A DNA stretch of 64,000 nucleotides from positions 17,675,001 to 17,739,000 of the forward strand of contig NC_135254.1 of NCBI RefSeq assembly GCF_964204865.1, read 5' to 3'. Below the pieces are notes generated by a model, which made no database searches, was not told where the DNA came from, and saw only the letters and a program-made list of their open reading frames with translations. The number at the start of each line of letters is the position of its first letter. Position 1 is the first letter of the stretch. The stretch comes from Styela clava (lineage: Eukaryota; Chordata; Ascidiacea; Stolidobranchia; Styelidae). The position numbers and the translations under genes were made by a program. Shown piece by piece: positions 12,544 through 23,492 of the stretch.

Positions 12544-13374
12544 CTGTATTTTACTAAGTAGCCTATGTGTTTCAGATAATGAAGAAATGTTGTCTTTCAA
12601 TCGTGTTTACATTATCAAAATAGTGTATTTACCAATCAAAATCATATTAAAATTAAATGAATATATCGATTTAGAGGCGTTTTTTTTTATATAAACAAAA
12701 CCAGCTACCCAAACTAGTAAATATCTGACATGTGGGATAGTATGAGTTGGACCCTTTGTACAATGCTATTAGACGTACGCTCATTTACATATAACAGATT
12801 GAAGAATTTGGAAAAAAGGAAGGACAAAGAAATATTTTACATGCATACTTGATTATAATTTTACGCCACGATTTAAATCAGATGCTAACCACAAGTGTTT
12901 TAGCTTTCAATTTTTCTAAATTTAGCTTTCAATAACGCACCCAGAATAATAGCAGATTTTCAAATCATATATATTGCACACCGTCTTCGAGGTTATATTT
13001 ATGACTTTATCATTGGCACGGTATGAATATACCTCACCTGAGGATTGAAATGAAAGATACCAGGTATCTATCCAAAGTGATGTGCTCTGTTGCAAATAAG
13101 CTATGAATAAACACGCAAGCAAATCTATCAATGTCGCGCTGGGTAGGAAATGAGGCTTTTCCCATTTTCGAAATCTGTCTTATTTATTCGGATATATTTG
13201 TACATGTATCATGTGTATGGTGTTAGTTTATTTTAATTTTTTTTTCACTAATCAAAATAGACGAATAGAATTAAGAGGCAATTTGAAGAAGACTTTTCCA
13301 ATGGTTCTGGAAAAATTCGAGATGAATACAATTCAGCAGCACTAAAGTGGTACTCTGTCCACCATTTCATATAA
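12544..13374. other. Gene-free stretch
   Basis: AT-rich sequence in which I see no gene, repeat with clear ends or RNA gene. Confidence 0.4.
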
Positions 13375-13790
13375 AACTTGTTTTCGCATCTGGTTGGTAC
13401 GCTTGCACAGAAAATCGTTTGCAAATTGTCATTTGTTAACGGGCCAATTGCTTTGAAATTTTCAGTGGTTAAAGATTCTATTTTTGCTAGAAGGCTATTA
13501 CTTTTATTTGTTTCTTAGTTTTCTGTGAGATCTGATATTTCATCCAAATGGCGCTGTATAATTTTAATTGCGGGAACACGGTTTTATGACATCGGGACGA
13601 CTGGTACAGATAGTCTAATGTGAAAGATTGCATACCCGGCAGTTTGGATTTCATGTCCATATATATTTGGTCATCGCTCTCTCGTTCTCCTGTTGATAGT
13701 GTAATAGCCGCATTGGGACAGATGACGTGACACCGCTGTGGGTTATATTTAAATAAAAGAAAAAAACTATATATGTGGTTTGAATTCAAA
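13375..13790. repeat. Interspersed repeat family R, copy 1
   Basis: The stretch CCAATTGCTTTGAAATTTTC followed by AGTGGTTAAAGA, and the later AAAGATTGCATACCC, recur at 49540-50110 in the same orientation; the first motif recurs inverted at 18722-19105 and 39455-39870, and other parts of the family at 60497-60840. The element is about 400-550 bp. The minus-strand open frame 13487-13789 falls in it and is not considered a gene. Confidence 0.5.
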
Positions 13791-15473
13791 TAGTTTGTTT
13801 ACTTTGGAATAACAATCAGTCACTTTTATTTGATGATTAAAAGACGTTGCACTTTTGTAACTGGCATTTAGTACATTCAGGAACCCATTGCTCTAAACTT
13901 TTTAAGATCCCTTTGTATTCGATAGGTTCTTGCTTGATTGACTGTCGAGGCTGAAAATGCTATTAACGCTGATGTTGCGACCAATTGAATTAATTTGAAT
14001 GCGAGATACTGAGTCCGCGACGCTATTAGGTGAGGCCTTCAAATGACTAAGGTCATCAGAATACTCGGAATTTACGGTAACATCAAATGCCGTGCGTGTC
14101 TAGAAACAAATATTTTAGTTGAAATTTTTTATGGCTCTAACAAGAGCATCGTTCTCTATGTTACAAGTTGAAATTTCCGATGTTTCGGCGGTGTGCTAAA
14201 ATGAATTATTGCAGTGTACGCTGCTAAAAGCTCAAGATCAAATGCAAAGTAGTTGCTTGTCCTATATTGAATGGTTTTGAAAAAGAGGTGACCAGGCAGT
14301 ATTATTTGGATGGACAAGCATTATTCCAGATGCTAGTCCTGAATTAATCCTTTGGAACGACTGACGCGTGTTCTTGCTCTGACAAAATAATTGGGTTACT
14401 GGTTCGAAAATCCCTCAGAGCAGATGAGAGCAGCCTTGATGATATGCTTTCGAAAGGTCGCATTTGCTAAAATATTGTCAACCACGAAATTTATTAGTGA
14501 AATCACGCATGTGGGGAATAAGGTTGCTAAGTATGACTACTTACAACTTACAAGTAATCGATTCTTATCCGATTCCGAAATACCTCAGAACCCACAGAGA
14601 CTTTTGAAATAAATAGACGTCAAAGCCTTTTAGCGATAAACACACACACTTATATATATATAGTGAAGTTTACGACGTCGTAGCAACTTAGCATAGCAGT
14701 AAAGCAGTTTTCCAATTCTAGTCGATTCCGCGGAGAATCGATTCTGTAATCGAATCCAGACTCGATTCCGCCATTCCTAGTGAGGAATTGATTATCTGTC
14801 TGTAATCGTATGATTTTATGGAGCTCTATAGTCAACGCAAATTCACACCTCATCGCTAACCTTTCTTGGTACAATCTATGGGAGACGAATAAGAGGAAGC
14901 GGAAGAAGCTGTTTGTCAATATTTTTATAAGTTTTTAAGTTGGTCCCTGACTTTTTGACGTAAATAGAGCGGGAAAGGTGTAGCTTTAGAATGCACTGGT
15001 TGCCCGGTTGTAATATTACGGTGGATCGTGTTATGTTTCGCTCTAACATCTGTCAGGGCGAAACATGAAGTTGAAAAAAAAATGAATGAAGTTTGCTATT
15101 GATTTATTATTCTGACAGAGAATTCCATACCAAATATGGGGGTATTAGAGTTTGGGCTGAAGAGGCGTGAGTTGCGTAAGTCGACCAAAAGATCGTGTTC
15201 TGACAAAAATCAGCTCATAATGTTGGTTGCGTAACACGTGCTATTTAGAAAATGGAAAAATTTGTGATAGTTTCATATATTGAAAGAGTCAGAACTTGTT
15301 GGCCCTACCATGTTATTGGTGTATCGTTGGTCGAGAACGTTACAACTTTCAAATGTGGGGGATCAAAGAAACTGTTGCTCCTGTATCAAAAGGAAATTTT
15401 CGACCGCCTTTTCTATCAAATAACTAGAGAACGTTTGTGTTTGAAGAACTGGAATCAAATTTACGAACTGAAT
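13791..15473. other. Gene-free stretch
   Basis: No supported gene. Short palindromic motifs of the type ATCGATTC/GAATCGAT occur at 14550-14770 and may be remnants of the hAT family seen complete at 33942-34301. The open frames here (14391-14612, 14650-14919, 15252-15509) lack splice support and family resemblance. Confidence 0.35.
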
Positions 15474-16168
15474 TTATATGTCGCTGTGATGGTCTTTACT
15501 ACGCCCTAGGCAGAAAAAATAACCTCGTTTGCAAAAGGTAACGGGCTGGACGAAGTCGCGTGCTGAATTCCCATAACGCTGATAGTACCAGCAGGACGTT
15601 GTAGCATTGGATAAAGATTGGTGATTGGAGTGATCGACTTTGTTATTACTGCCACTCCCATAGGAGAATTGATGAGTTTGTGCATTGGGTGACGACGGAT
15701 TCATAAAATTCATGCGCTGTCTGTTTCTGTTACGTACAACATGCTTGGTTAACATTAGAGCCGACAGAAGTAGGGGGCGTCTTCGCACGACAAATGTGTC
15801 AAATTATGTTTTATACTTTCAATTTCTTTTCGAAGATTGCCGGGTTTGTCAGATATATTTGACATGATTGAGATAACTTTGACATTGAAAGAATGAATAT
15901 TGTTTTCAATACAACAGTCAGGGTTTGACATATTGTTGTGATTAAGAATACTATTGTGAAGGTCTTCTGGCGAACTTACTAGCAGCTCTAATAACCCATT
16001 TAACGACGGTATTTCGAACTGTATATAACCCCATTCCAAATAGGGTGTAAAAATACTAGATAGAAAGATTTGATGGTAAATATGGGAAGTATTCCAAACA
16101 CTGCACGGTATATCGAACAAACACTGAAATTGGTGAATATTCCGTATGGTATGCGTCTGAATATTCAT
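15474..16168 (-). pseudogene. Ty3/gypsy-type retrotransposon remnant (gag-protease junction)
   Basis: Two overlapping minus-strand frames follow each other: 16168-15755 (hydrophilic, with ISDKPGNLRKEIESIKHNL) and 15788-15474. The second holds CWYYQRYGNSARDFVQPVTF, which matches the block C-W-Y-H-x2-F/Y-G-x2-A-x2-C-x2-P-C-x-F found just before the protease in many Ty3/gypsy gag-pol proteins; two of the usual cysteines are replaced (by F and V). The frame changes and there is no protease or reverse transcriptase downstream, so this is a short decayed fragment. The block at 15985-16165 also recurs at 37450-37690, so that part may be a separate repeat. Confidence 0.45.
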
Positions 16169-16298
16169 GCGTATCGTTAATAGGTATGAGTTTCTAATAA
16201 TATATATAAGCCAAACAATCTAATTTTGGGCCGTGGCATTATTTTGTTGAGATATAGGTTTCAACAGCAACCTCTGAGCATTGAGAAATACCTAGAGG

Positions 16299-18092
16299 CA
16301 GGGGCGGATTAAACCTCTTTGGTTCCCTAAGCACTAAAGACTTTGGTGCCCCTTCATGTGTAATTTAATTATAAAATCAATAAACCACATAAGTGTATTA
16401 TTCATTGAAAAAAATCACAACTAACAGTAAATAAAACAAATTTTACGAACATTTTTAGGTTTTTTACCTGTTATACATAGCCGATATATATATCGGCCGA
16501 TTACAGCCGATATTATATATATGCAAACACGCAATATTGGGCCAATATATCGGTTGAGCTCTAATCCCGAGGGAGTGTGACAATAAAGATTCATGCCTCC
16601 AGTCTCAACGTGAATCGAAATATCAAAAGATACAAGCCACAACTGTAGTTTGAAATTTTACCGTACCTGTGGGTGGCGTTCGTTTAAAGAAGATATATAA
16701 AGCCTTCAGTTATTTTAAAGTTAATTCCCGAGAATTGCCGTTGTATTTTGCGCATCTCGCGTTTAATGTCGCTTCAAAATATATTCTTTCGTGACAGATA
16801 TTACTTAAAATCAAACCAGGCACTGCGTGATGGGCAAGGAAATACATTTCCGCCGTGTTCTCTTATGTCACCTTTCTTGCGACACTCATTTTATTACGAA
16901 TTGTTATATTGAGTAATTACTTATCGATCTTAAGATCGGTAAGTATATTGATAGGTATTTGTCTGTATGTCTGTCTGTCTGTCTGTCTGTGTGTCTGTGT
17001 GTGTGTCTGTTAGATGCATGCGATATCTCACGAAAGCGAGATTGAATCTGCTCCAGATTTTGCATGTGCATTCATCTTATCTCGGACCAGATGCCTATTG
17101 ATTTTGGGCGAATTATGTCGTATAATTAGCGAGTTATCAATCAATTATTGATATAGTGATCTAGATTTTTGTAAAGCGAGAGAATTTTGAAACCCGCCGA
17201 GTGTGTGTGTGCGATGCGCAGTGCGCAAGTTACAAGAGCGGATGAATCGAAACTGCAGTTTCTGTTTTGGGGGATCCCCTAACTATCGATCGATAAGTCT
17301 TCGGTTTCCAACCGATATTCTCGTTTAAAAACTTGCAGCGTGAGCAAGCTTAGTGACATCGTCAAATACCAACCAAGTCAGTCTAAGTTGGTTTTCGGGA
17401 CCTAGCTAAAAAAACTGGATTACGCGGCGTTAAGTCGGCTCTGCGTTTCGTCACTACTGACTGTCACATGGCCGACGCAGGTGTTTTTACTAAAATAAAT
17501 GCACAAAGCGTTGGAAAAAGGGTTTGAATTTCGGGATCCCAACCCCATCTAGAAAAAAACTCAAAAACGTTACTCCATTAGATACAAATACACGCTAAAA
17601 TTGTTCTGTGAGCCGCACGGAATGTATCAGCATGACAGAGTTTGGACCACCCTGGTCTACCCTATCAAGAAACTCCCGACTTTGCTGACCAATATATTGT
17701 TGAAATAAGATCGTGGAACCGCCACATAGTGTAAATAGTTCATTGATCCAATTGTTGAAGTGAATAGAAATGTTTTCAAAATAAAAATGCGACAACAAGG
17801 TGAATACTAAAAAGAAAAAAACAACAACAATTTAGGAAAACGACTCTTAGGCCCATTTCGTACCAATAAATAAGTTTCTGTGTTTATTTTTAGTAAAGAA
17901 GGTTAGTTAATATGATACTTGAAGACAAAAAATAAGCGAGTATTTTGAAGTTTGAGTCGTCTGGTGAACTCGTAATATTTTAATAAATACCGATAAACTA
18001 TATAAATTTCTACTCCAAAACTTCTGTGGTGCTCCTCTTTGTTTGGTGCCTTAAGCACGTGCTTATATTGTTTATTGGTTAATCCGGCGCTG
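16299..18092. mobile_element. hAT-type element inserted in the last exon of lipocalin L1
   Basis: The left end CAGGGGCGGATTAAACC and the right end GGTTAATCCGGCGCTG are inverted copies. The 8-bp host duplication CCTAGAGG/CTTAGAGG (16291-16298 and 18093-18100) falls in lipocalin coding sequence that is continuous once the element is ignored. Length 1794 bp. No transposase is left. A GTCT/GTGT microsatellite (16961-17010) and other repeats sit inside. Confidence 0.8.
16961..17010. repeat. Microsatellite (GTCT)n with GT interruptions
   Basis: A run of GTCT and TGTG units about 50 bp long inside the hAT insertion. It follows a short inverted repeat, CGATCTTAAGATCG, at 16925-16938. Confidence 0.8.
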
Positions 18093-18721
18093 CTTAGAGG
18101 TGATGTCACTTTCAAATCAATTAAAGTATTCCTGGCGTCAAGACGATCTTCCGCTGTTGGATATATGATGTTGGTGTATACACTCCGATTCATCGAATAC
18201 CTGAAAAATTTGAGACTATGTTATAAATGGCGTTGTATTTCGAAAATAATTATCATAGTGAATATTTGTATGAACTAATCACGGCGCCACGGTTTCAGTT
18301 TTGAGACCTTATTTTACACACTTTGGAGTTATTTCATTTTATATGATTATGGCATGATTTATTTTGTGCTGAAAAAGTACTATAGTTTTATTTTATTTAA
18401 TGCGCTTGGTGTTTCCTGAAGCGGTTACTTAATAAATAAGATCTTCGCCCAAGTTCCTAAACTTAATGTAGTATGCAAAGTAAAAGTTAATTTGTTTCCT
18501 GCACTTGTTACACTTCAAAAATTACCTTCAAATTTATTACAATCAACAGTCTGGATAAATGTTGAATATTCCGATGCAAACACCATCTTCGTGTTGCCAT
18601 TGTCATAGGACTCAGCTGTGATAATAAACACATAAATAAACAAATGTTTGTGTTATAAGTGGTCACAGTCGGAAGTAATTGTTTACTTACAGTATACAAA
18701 TATTGAAGGGATTAGATCATA

Positions 18722-19105
18722 AACAAGAGAGCTATGCTCAAATATATAGACACGTTACGCTGAAATTCACTGTTGTACGGTACGGTAACTTACCAGCAGG
18801 CTTGACCACGGAACCTGTTCGTTGATCAAGCGATCGATATATGCTTGCGAAATTGCCACATTGTGGCAAGTTCTGATGACGTCATGGCTCCAAATAAATC
18901 TCATAAAAAAATCCCAAACGAATCTCATAAAGCCACAGGAATATTTGAAATTAATAGCCTTCTAGAAAAAAATTACATCTTTAGCTACAGAAAATTTCAA
19001 AGCAATTGGTCCGGTAATCAAAGAGAAAAGCGACGTTTTAAAAACGTGTTCAAGAACAAGAACAGGAACAATAAGAACAACGACTATATTGCGGAAACTG
19101 GCTGT
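18722..19105. repeat. Interspersed repeat family R, copy 2 (inverted)
   Basis: It shares GAGAGCTATGCTCAAATATA, GGTACGGTAACTTACCAG and AAATTTCAAAGCAATTGGTC with the copy at 39455-39870 and ends in AAC-rich sequence. The plus-strand open frame 18845-19129 lies in it and is a by-product. Confidence 0.6.
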
Positions 19106-19389
19106 AATCACAATGTTTCGTTGCATTAAAAAGTACTCCTATTATAGCGTTACAATCCCAGTGTAACGAAATGCCTTCACATACACATTATACGTTATAG
19201 AAAATGTCTACATTACAAATGCAGAATGATTCCTCATGACAGCGAAATTACAGCACAATTATTCAAACAGTCGTGGAAAATATATTTTCCTGACAAACCG
19301 TCATTTGCAACGTTTATTATGAAAACAACCAACAGCTTTTTTAACGACTTCTCTGTTGCAAAAGATGTCAATTTCAAGATTCTTCCCTG

Positions 19390-19625
19390 AATAATGAAGC
19401 CACCGCAAATTGATACATCGTTAACGAATTATGGTACAACATGTTCACCAACAATACTTCAAACGTCATTTCTTGACCATATACACGAAAACTATCGAGA
19501 CGGTTCGAAAAATCCATTTGGCGTAGGTGCTGCATATTATGTGCCTCAAGCGAAAGTAGAAAAAAAAACTGAAATTACATCAAAAAAAGTATTAATATTC
19601 CGTGGCGAAAAAAGTTTGGGAAGCG
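19390..19625 (+). pseudogene. LINE RNase H domain remnant
   Basis: The frame from 19394 contains FLDHIHENYRDGSKNPFGVG then AAYYVPQAKVEKK. This fits the start of the RNase H domain of non-LTR retrotransposons (pattern Y-T-D-G-S-K ... G-V-G-A-A), with R in place of the usual T. No reverse transcriptase was found upstream and the frame is cut off by a SINE. A decayed fragment. Confidence 0.5.
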
Positions 19626-19800
19626 CTAGCTTAGGGTAGGGATGGTGGAAGGAAGCCGCCAGCAATCCTCTGGTACTAAATTATCCCCTACTGGATTTGA
19701 ACCCGCGAATCCAAGCGGGGTGATCTTAGGTTAGAAATCAAGCGTTGTCCTGAGGCTTACCACGATGCGCCACTCAACGCGAACGTAGTCAACTGCAGTG
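19626..19800 (-). mobile_element. tRNA-derived SINE
   Basis: Read on the minus strand it starts with a tRNA-like head (GAGTGGCGCATCGTGGTAAG as box A region), has the box B sequence GGGTTCAAATCC, and continues into AGAGGATTGCTGGCGGC, a body shared with the copies at 30126-30325 and 5025-5156. Box A and box B are the internal promoter of RNA polymerase III. Confidence 0.7.
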
Positions 19801-20559
19801 CACTGGCTGACATAGATACTAAACACATTAATATACGTCTATACCCTTACGCTGGATGACGAAATCTCAGGATTGTCCTTTATGGCCGTACATACCTGTA
19901 TCATGATCGCTTTTTACCAAGAGGTCTACTGTAGAGACAGACTCAAAGTGCTTCATACAGAACTAGAGTCTCCGCGAACTATTCGTTTACTCAAAATGAC
20001 ATTCATAAAATTTAAGAAGCAGCAAATACATCCGAGTTATTAACAAAATATTAATCGGTGAGTAACAATTTGTTTTTATTACGTTCTTATTGATGGGCTC
20101 CGTAAATAACAGTCTACCTCTTCACGAGCTTCATAACACCAAATTTGTGAATCAGTCGTTGTCGTCGGTATGCACTTATCTTGAGCAGTCAATTACCGTA
20201 TTTACTTCACATAGAACCGTGATAATGCTGTTGCTGATGTTATGTCTCTGCCGTTTGGTTTGGGCGGAGAAATTACCTTTACTGTAGGCCAGTAGGTATC
20301 GAAACAACGTCACATTGTGACTCCACTTTTGAGGACATCGCCGGCACGTTATTGTATAAAAACATTCTTGGCTGCGAAAGTCAATGAGCTAAGATTTGTA
20401 CGTCAATTTAGAGAATGCATGAATATAACGCTAAACACGCCGTCATTCTTTCATTGAATGGAAGGAAGGTTACATTTTTGATGACATCCACGTGCGCGTT
20501 TACTCGACAAACAAAACAAACAAATATAATGGAAATGCTGGATTCTTCGTAAGTTCCCG
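19801..20559. other. Gene-free stretch
   Basis: No supported gene. A 20-codon frame at 20226-20288 looks like a signal peptide (MLLLMLCLCRLVWAEK) but stops at once and has no donor before the stop. Confidence 0.35.
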
Positions 20560-20850
20560 TCACTGATGTAAAATTTGAGATCTGAGATAAACATTTCCAT
20601 TACATTTGAACCCGTGTACATGTGAACCCAGGTACTTTTGAACCACGTACATCTGAACCCACGACAATTGCACCTGCGTACTATCGCACTTATGGATTTT
20701 TTTTGTTTTACGGATATTTGAACCCCTATTAACCATAACCCATGGGTTTTAGCACCCGCATATAGATTGAACCCGCGGATATACACATGGGTTCAAATAA
20801 ACATGGTTCAAATGTACGTGGGTTCAAATGTACGGTCACCGAGATAAACA
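20560..20850. mobile_element. Small foldback-like element with (GTACATKTGAACCC)n arms
   Basis: The left arm holds three to four copies of ACATTTGAACCC-like units; the right arm holds the same unit inverted (GGGTTCAAATGTAC). The structure is the same as that of the larger element at 51110-51710, whose unit differs by one base (GCACCC). The minus-strand open frame 20451-20786 is a translation of the repeats. Confidence 0.55.
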
Positions 20851-21597
20851 CCCCCGAAAATACTATGAACTAGGTATTATGCGATCAGAAAATGTATGAA
20901 GCAAATCCCAACCGTCATCTTCATTCTGCAACTTTGAGATCACGCATTAAAAGCGTGATCGGATCGTAACGGCAACCTGGAGTAATTAAAGTAATCAGTT
21001 AATAATATTTGATTACAACAATCAGTTAGCTTTTTTCGTCAACTATTTGTGCGCGGGAAGCTACAAGCGACATCGCAGTCACAAATGTTCGTCGTAGGAT
21101 AAGGTTTGATTTTGTGTAGGATGTATGGATAAGTTGACTGTTGGGTTATGACAGCGAGTTCGAAACAATATTCAGGTAAGCTAAATGTTCTTTTTACTTA
21201 TTGTTTTCATTGCTATTCTATTGCTTTCATTTTTCTATTGTATAAGTGGTAAATTAGAGGTTTTCGGGCCTATACGAATTGGAATTATTAACCTAATACA
21301 GATTGGTGGATGATTCTCTTTTGTATCGAACTCACTAACATCGGGTTCCATCGTTTCCTCACAACTGGTCGAACTTAAAAGCTATATGGCAATACATAGA
21401 CTTATCATATTAAGAAACTTAAACGTAATATACTGATCTACGTCACTACGTGGGCTGCATTCAACAGGACAAGATTTATATGAATGTAATGCATAACTTT
21501 CAAAACTTTAGCAAATGTAGCGCAAAATCAATGGTTCAGTAGAGATTCGCCGGAGCCTTTTCACTTTCATATTTTATTGTGAATAGGGTGCTCCCAT

Positions 21598-21687
21598 ATT
21601 ATTCGTACCAAGATGGCGCACAACCTGAACACAGTATGTGTACCTGGTTAGGGTTCAGGTTGTGCGCCATCTTGGTACGAATACTAC
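21598..21687. mobile_element. Hairpin MITE, copy 1
   Basis: Arms of about 37 bp (21598-21634 and 21651-21687) are near-perfect inverted repeats reading ATTCGTACCAAGATGGCGCA then CAACCTGAAC. The same arm sequence recurs at 23386-23492, and partial copies are at 6345-6400 and 63135-63210. Confidence 0.75.
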
Positions 21688-22084
21688 CGGATCGCCGTGT
21701 ATAGATTGGATCTTTGTACAAAGACCCTATCAACGTTCAAAATAAGAGAATTAATAGTTATCCAGTTTAAGTTATGTATGCAGATTGCGCTGGAAATTCA
21801 AATTTTCAAATCATTCCTAACCCCAAATGGATAATTTCTAATATGTCATTTTAAAACGTGGCGGGAGCTTTGTGCAAAAGATCCGATAGATTCAGTCCCG
21901 CTGTTCATTGAATACGCTAGCTACAGTTCTGCGACAGTTTATTTATCAATATTTTAACTTTTTTTCAGATGCAAAGTTGTAGATTCAAAGACACAAAGTA
22001 ACGAACGAGGAATTTTACAAGTAAATATCATTTAAACATTTTATTTGACTTTCGACGCCTATTTTATTCCTGTACACCACTGTT

Positions 22085-22395
22085 TTCGTTTAGAATGCTA
22101 AACAATTAGATGCGAGCGCACCGCGTCTCGGGTCTTGCGATCAAAGTTGGCATCGTTATGCCACTTATTTGATCGTGTGTTTTCCCTCGAAATTGTAAGA
22201 TTCATATTTTCACAAGTTTTAATATTTGTCTTCCGAATCAAAATTCCAAAAAAGTAAGACCCACGTTCACGTTTAAAATGCTAAATATTCGATGCAAGCC
22301 AACATTGTTACGCTGCTCATTTGATCCTGTGCGTTCTATCGAAATTTAAGATTTAGATTCTGTACAAGTTTAATAATTGTGTTTTAAAGCAGATG
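22085..22395. repeat. Imperfect tandem duplication, about 165-bp unit
   Basis: The stretches 22095-22235 and 22265-22385 align along their length (AAATGCTAAA, GATGC-AGC, TTTGATC-TGTG, TCGAAATT, AAGTTTAATA). No coding content. Confidence 0.5.
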
Positions 22396-23385
22396 TCCGA
22401 AATAGTACTATACATATAGTACCTTGTATCAAATTGGTGTACTATTTGCGACCCCTAAAATTCGTTGCTCGCTTCTCTGCTGGATAGCGATCTCCAGTTT
22501 GCGATCCCTACGGTGAACAATGTGATAATTCTACAAGTTACTGATCAAAGTTAATTAGTCATATACTCCATGAAACAGTTATAATAGTTCATTGGGTGTT
22601 TTACTGTTATTGTAATATTTGCAAATCGTGCAGTTTGAAAACTACACCTGATATGTTATAAAATATTAAGCTGTATTTATGAAATTGAATGATTACATAT
22701 ACCTGTAACTGTAGAGTCGATGAAAAGCAATTTCTATGGTAATCTATAATATTTGAAATTTAATGGCAATCGCTGAATAAATCTTATTTGTTTAAATTTT
22801 CTTAGTTTTGTGTATTTAAAAAAAATCGGTGAAAAGTTTGGCTTTCATGAAATCAAATGTCGAAATTTACCCGTTACGTATTTTATTGAAACTAACGTCT
22901 ATTTTTTGCTTTGCAATGTCTCTGTCAAATAGCATTTGTCTGAATTATCTACCTAATAACATAGTTGGCTCAACGCAATTTAGTTTAATTCAAATTTAGA
23001 ATTGGCTTGCACAAAATCATGACATATATATTGATTTTCAGCTTTTTAAAACACTGCTTGAAAGTTGAGAGGACAATTTATCATTGTACCAAAAGAAATT
23101 CGTCAAGTGCCAGCTTTTCATCACTGAGTGAAATGGAGGCCTATCAAATCTGAAGAGCAAGTATGTAACCAAATCATTTGATTTCTTTTCAATCTAGATG
23201 TCTATAGTATAAAACTATAAATAAATGATATATTATATGTTTTTCGGGAAATCTACTTACAAATATTACTTTTAACATATTGAGTATAAGCTCAGTTTTG
23301 GTTTGTGTGTCAAATGAAATTTTCTAAAAATACCAACCTCAAAATTTCATCATAACATCATTCGCACAACTACCGTTTGGACCTC

Positions 23386-23492
23386 CTGAAGTATGCGCAC
23401 CAAGATGGCGCACAACCTGAACTCAGGTTGTGTACAAGGTTTGAGTTCAGGTTGTGTGACATCTTGGTGCGCATACTTCAGGAGTACCTACC
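23386..23492. mobile_element. Hairpin MITE, copy 2
   Basis: The inverted arms read CTCCTGAAGTATGCGCACCA then AGATGGCGCACAACCTGAAC and close with AGGAGTACC. They pair over about 47 bp with a short loop. Same family as 21598-21687. Confidence 0.75.

Larger units (their letters stand above)
16239..18615 (-). pseudogene. Lipocalin copy L1, broken by a hAT insertion
   Basis: Exon 5 (18615-18526, 90 bp, good splice sites) reads SYDNGNTKMVFASEYSTFIQ and matches the ATDY-type strand of the other lipocalin copies. The last exon starts at 18200, but its conserved Trp is a stop (TGA), it has two extra bases in the TPTPYP region, and it is cut at 18093 by a hAT element. The end of the exon (ISQCSEVAVETYISTK, stop) reappears at 16298-16239. 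Exons 1 to 4 were not found; a family R repeat lies where they should begin. Clearly a pseudogene. Confidence 0.8.
21100..23160 (+). ncRNA. Candidate three-exon non-coding transcript
   Basis: Three segments have matching plus-strand splice signals: a donor at 21176 (TTCAG then GTAAGC), a 52-bp exon 21969-22020 between TTTTTTTCAG and GTAAAT, and a 119-bp exon 23042-23160 between TTGATTTTCAG and GTATGT. None keeps an open frame beyond about ten codons, and no long open frame exists from 21.1 to 24.9 kb. It could also be a 5' untranslated leader. The call rests on splice motifs alone. Confidence 0.2.

Noticed and set aside
16961-17010. CRISPR-like regular repeats
   Set aside because: Simple GTCT microsatellite without spacers; no CRISPR arrays are expected or seen in this eukaryotic DNA.
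16168-18193. Minus-strand frame starting MNRSVYTNIIYPTAEDRLDA as an independent gene
   Set aside because: It is the frameshifted last exon of lipocalin L1 running into a hAT element, as shown by alignment with L5 and L4.
18845-19129. 94-codon Lys/Asn-rich plus-strand frame
   Set aside because: Lies in interspersed repeat R; the copy at 39.5-39.9 kb does not keep the frame.
20226-20288. Signal-peptide-like 20-codon frame (MLLLMLCLCRLVWAEK)
   Set aside because: Stops at once, no donor site before the stop, and no downstream exons recognised.
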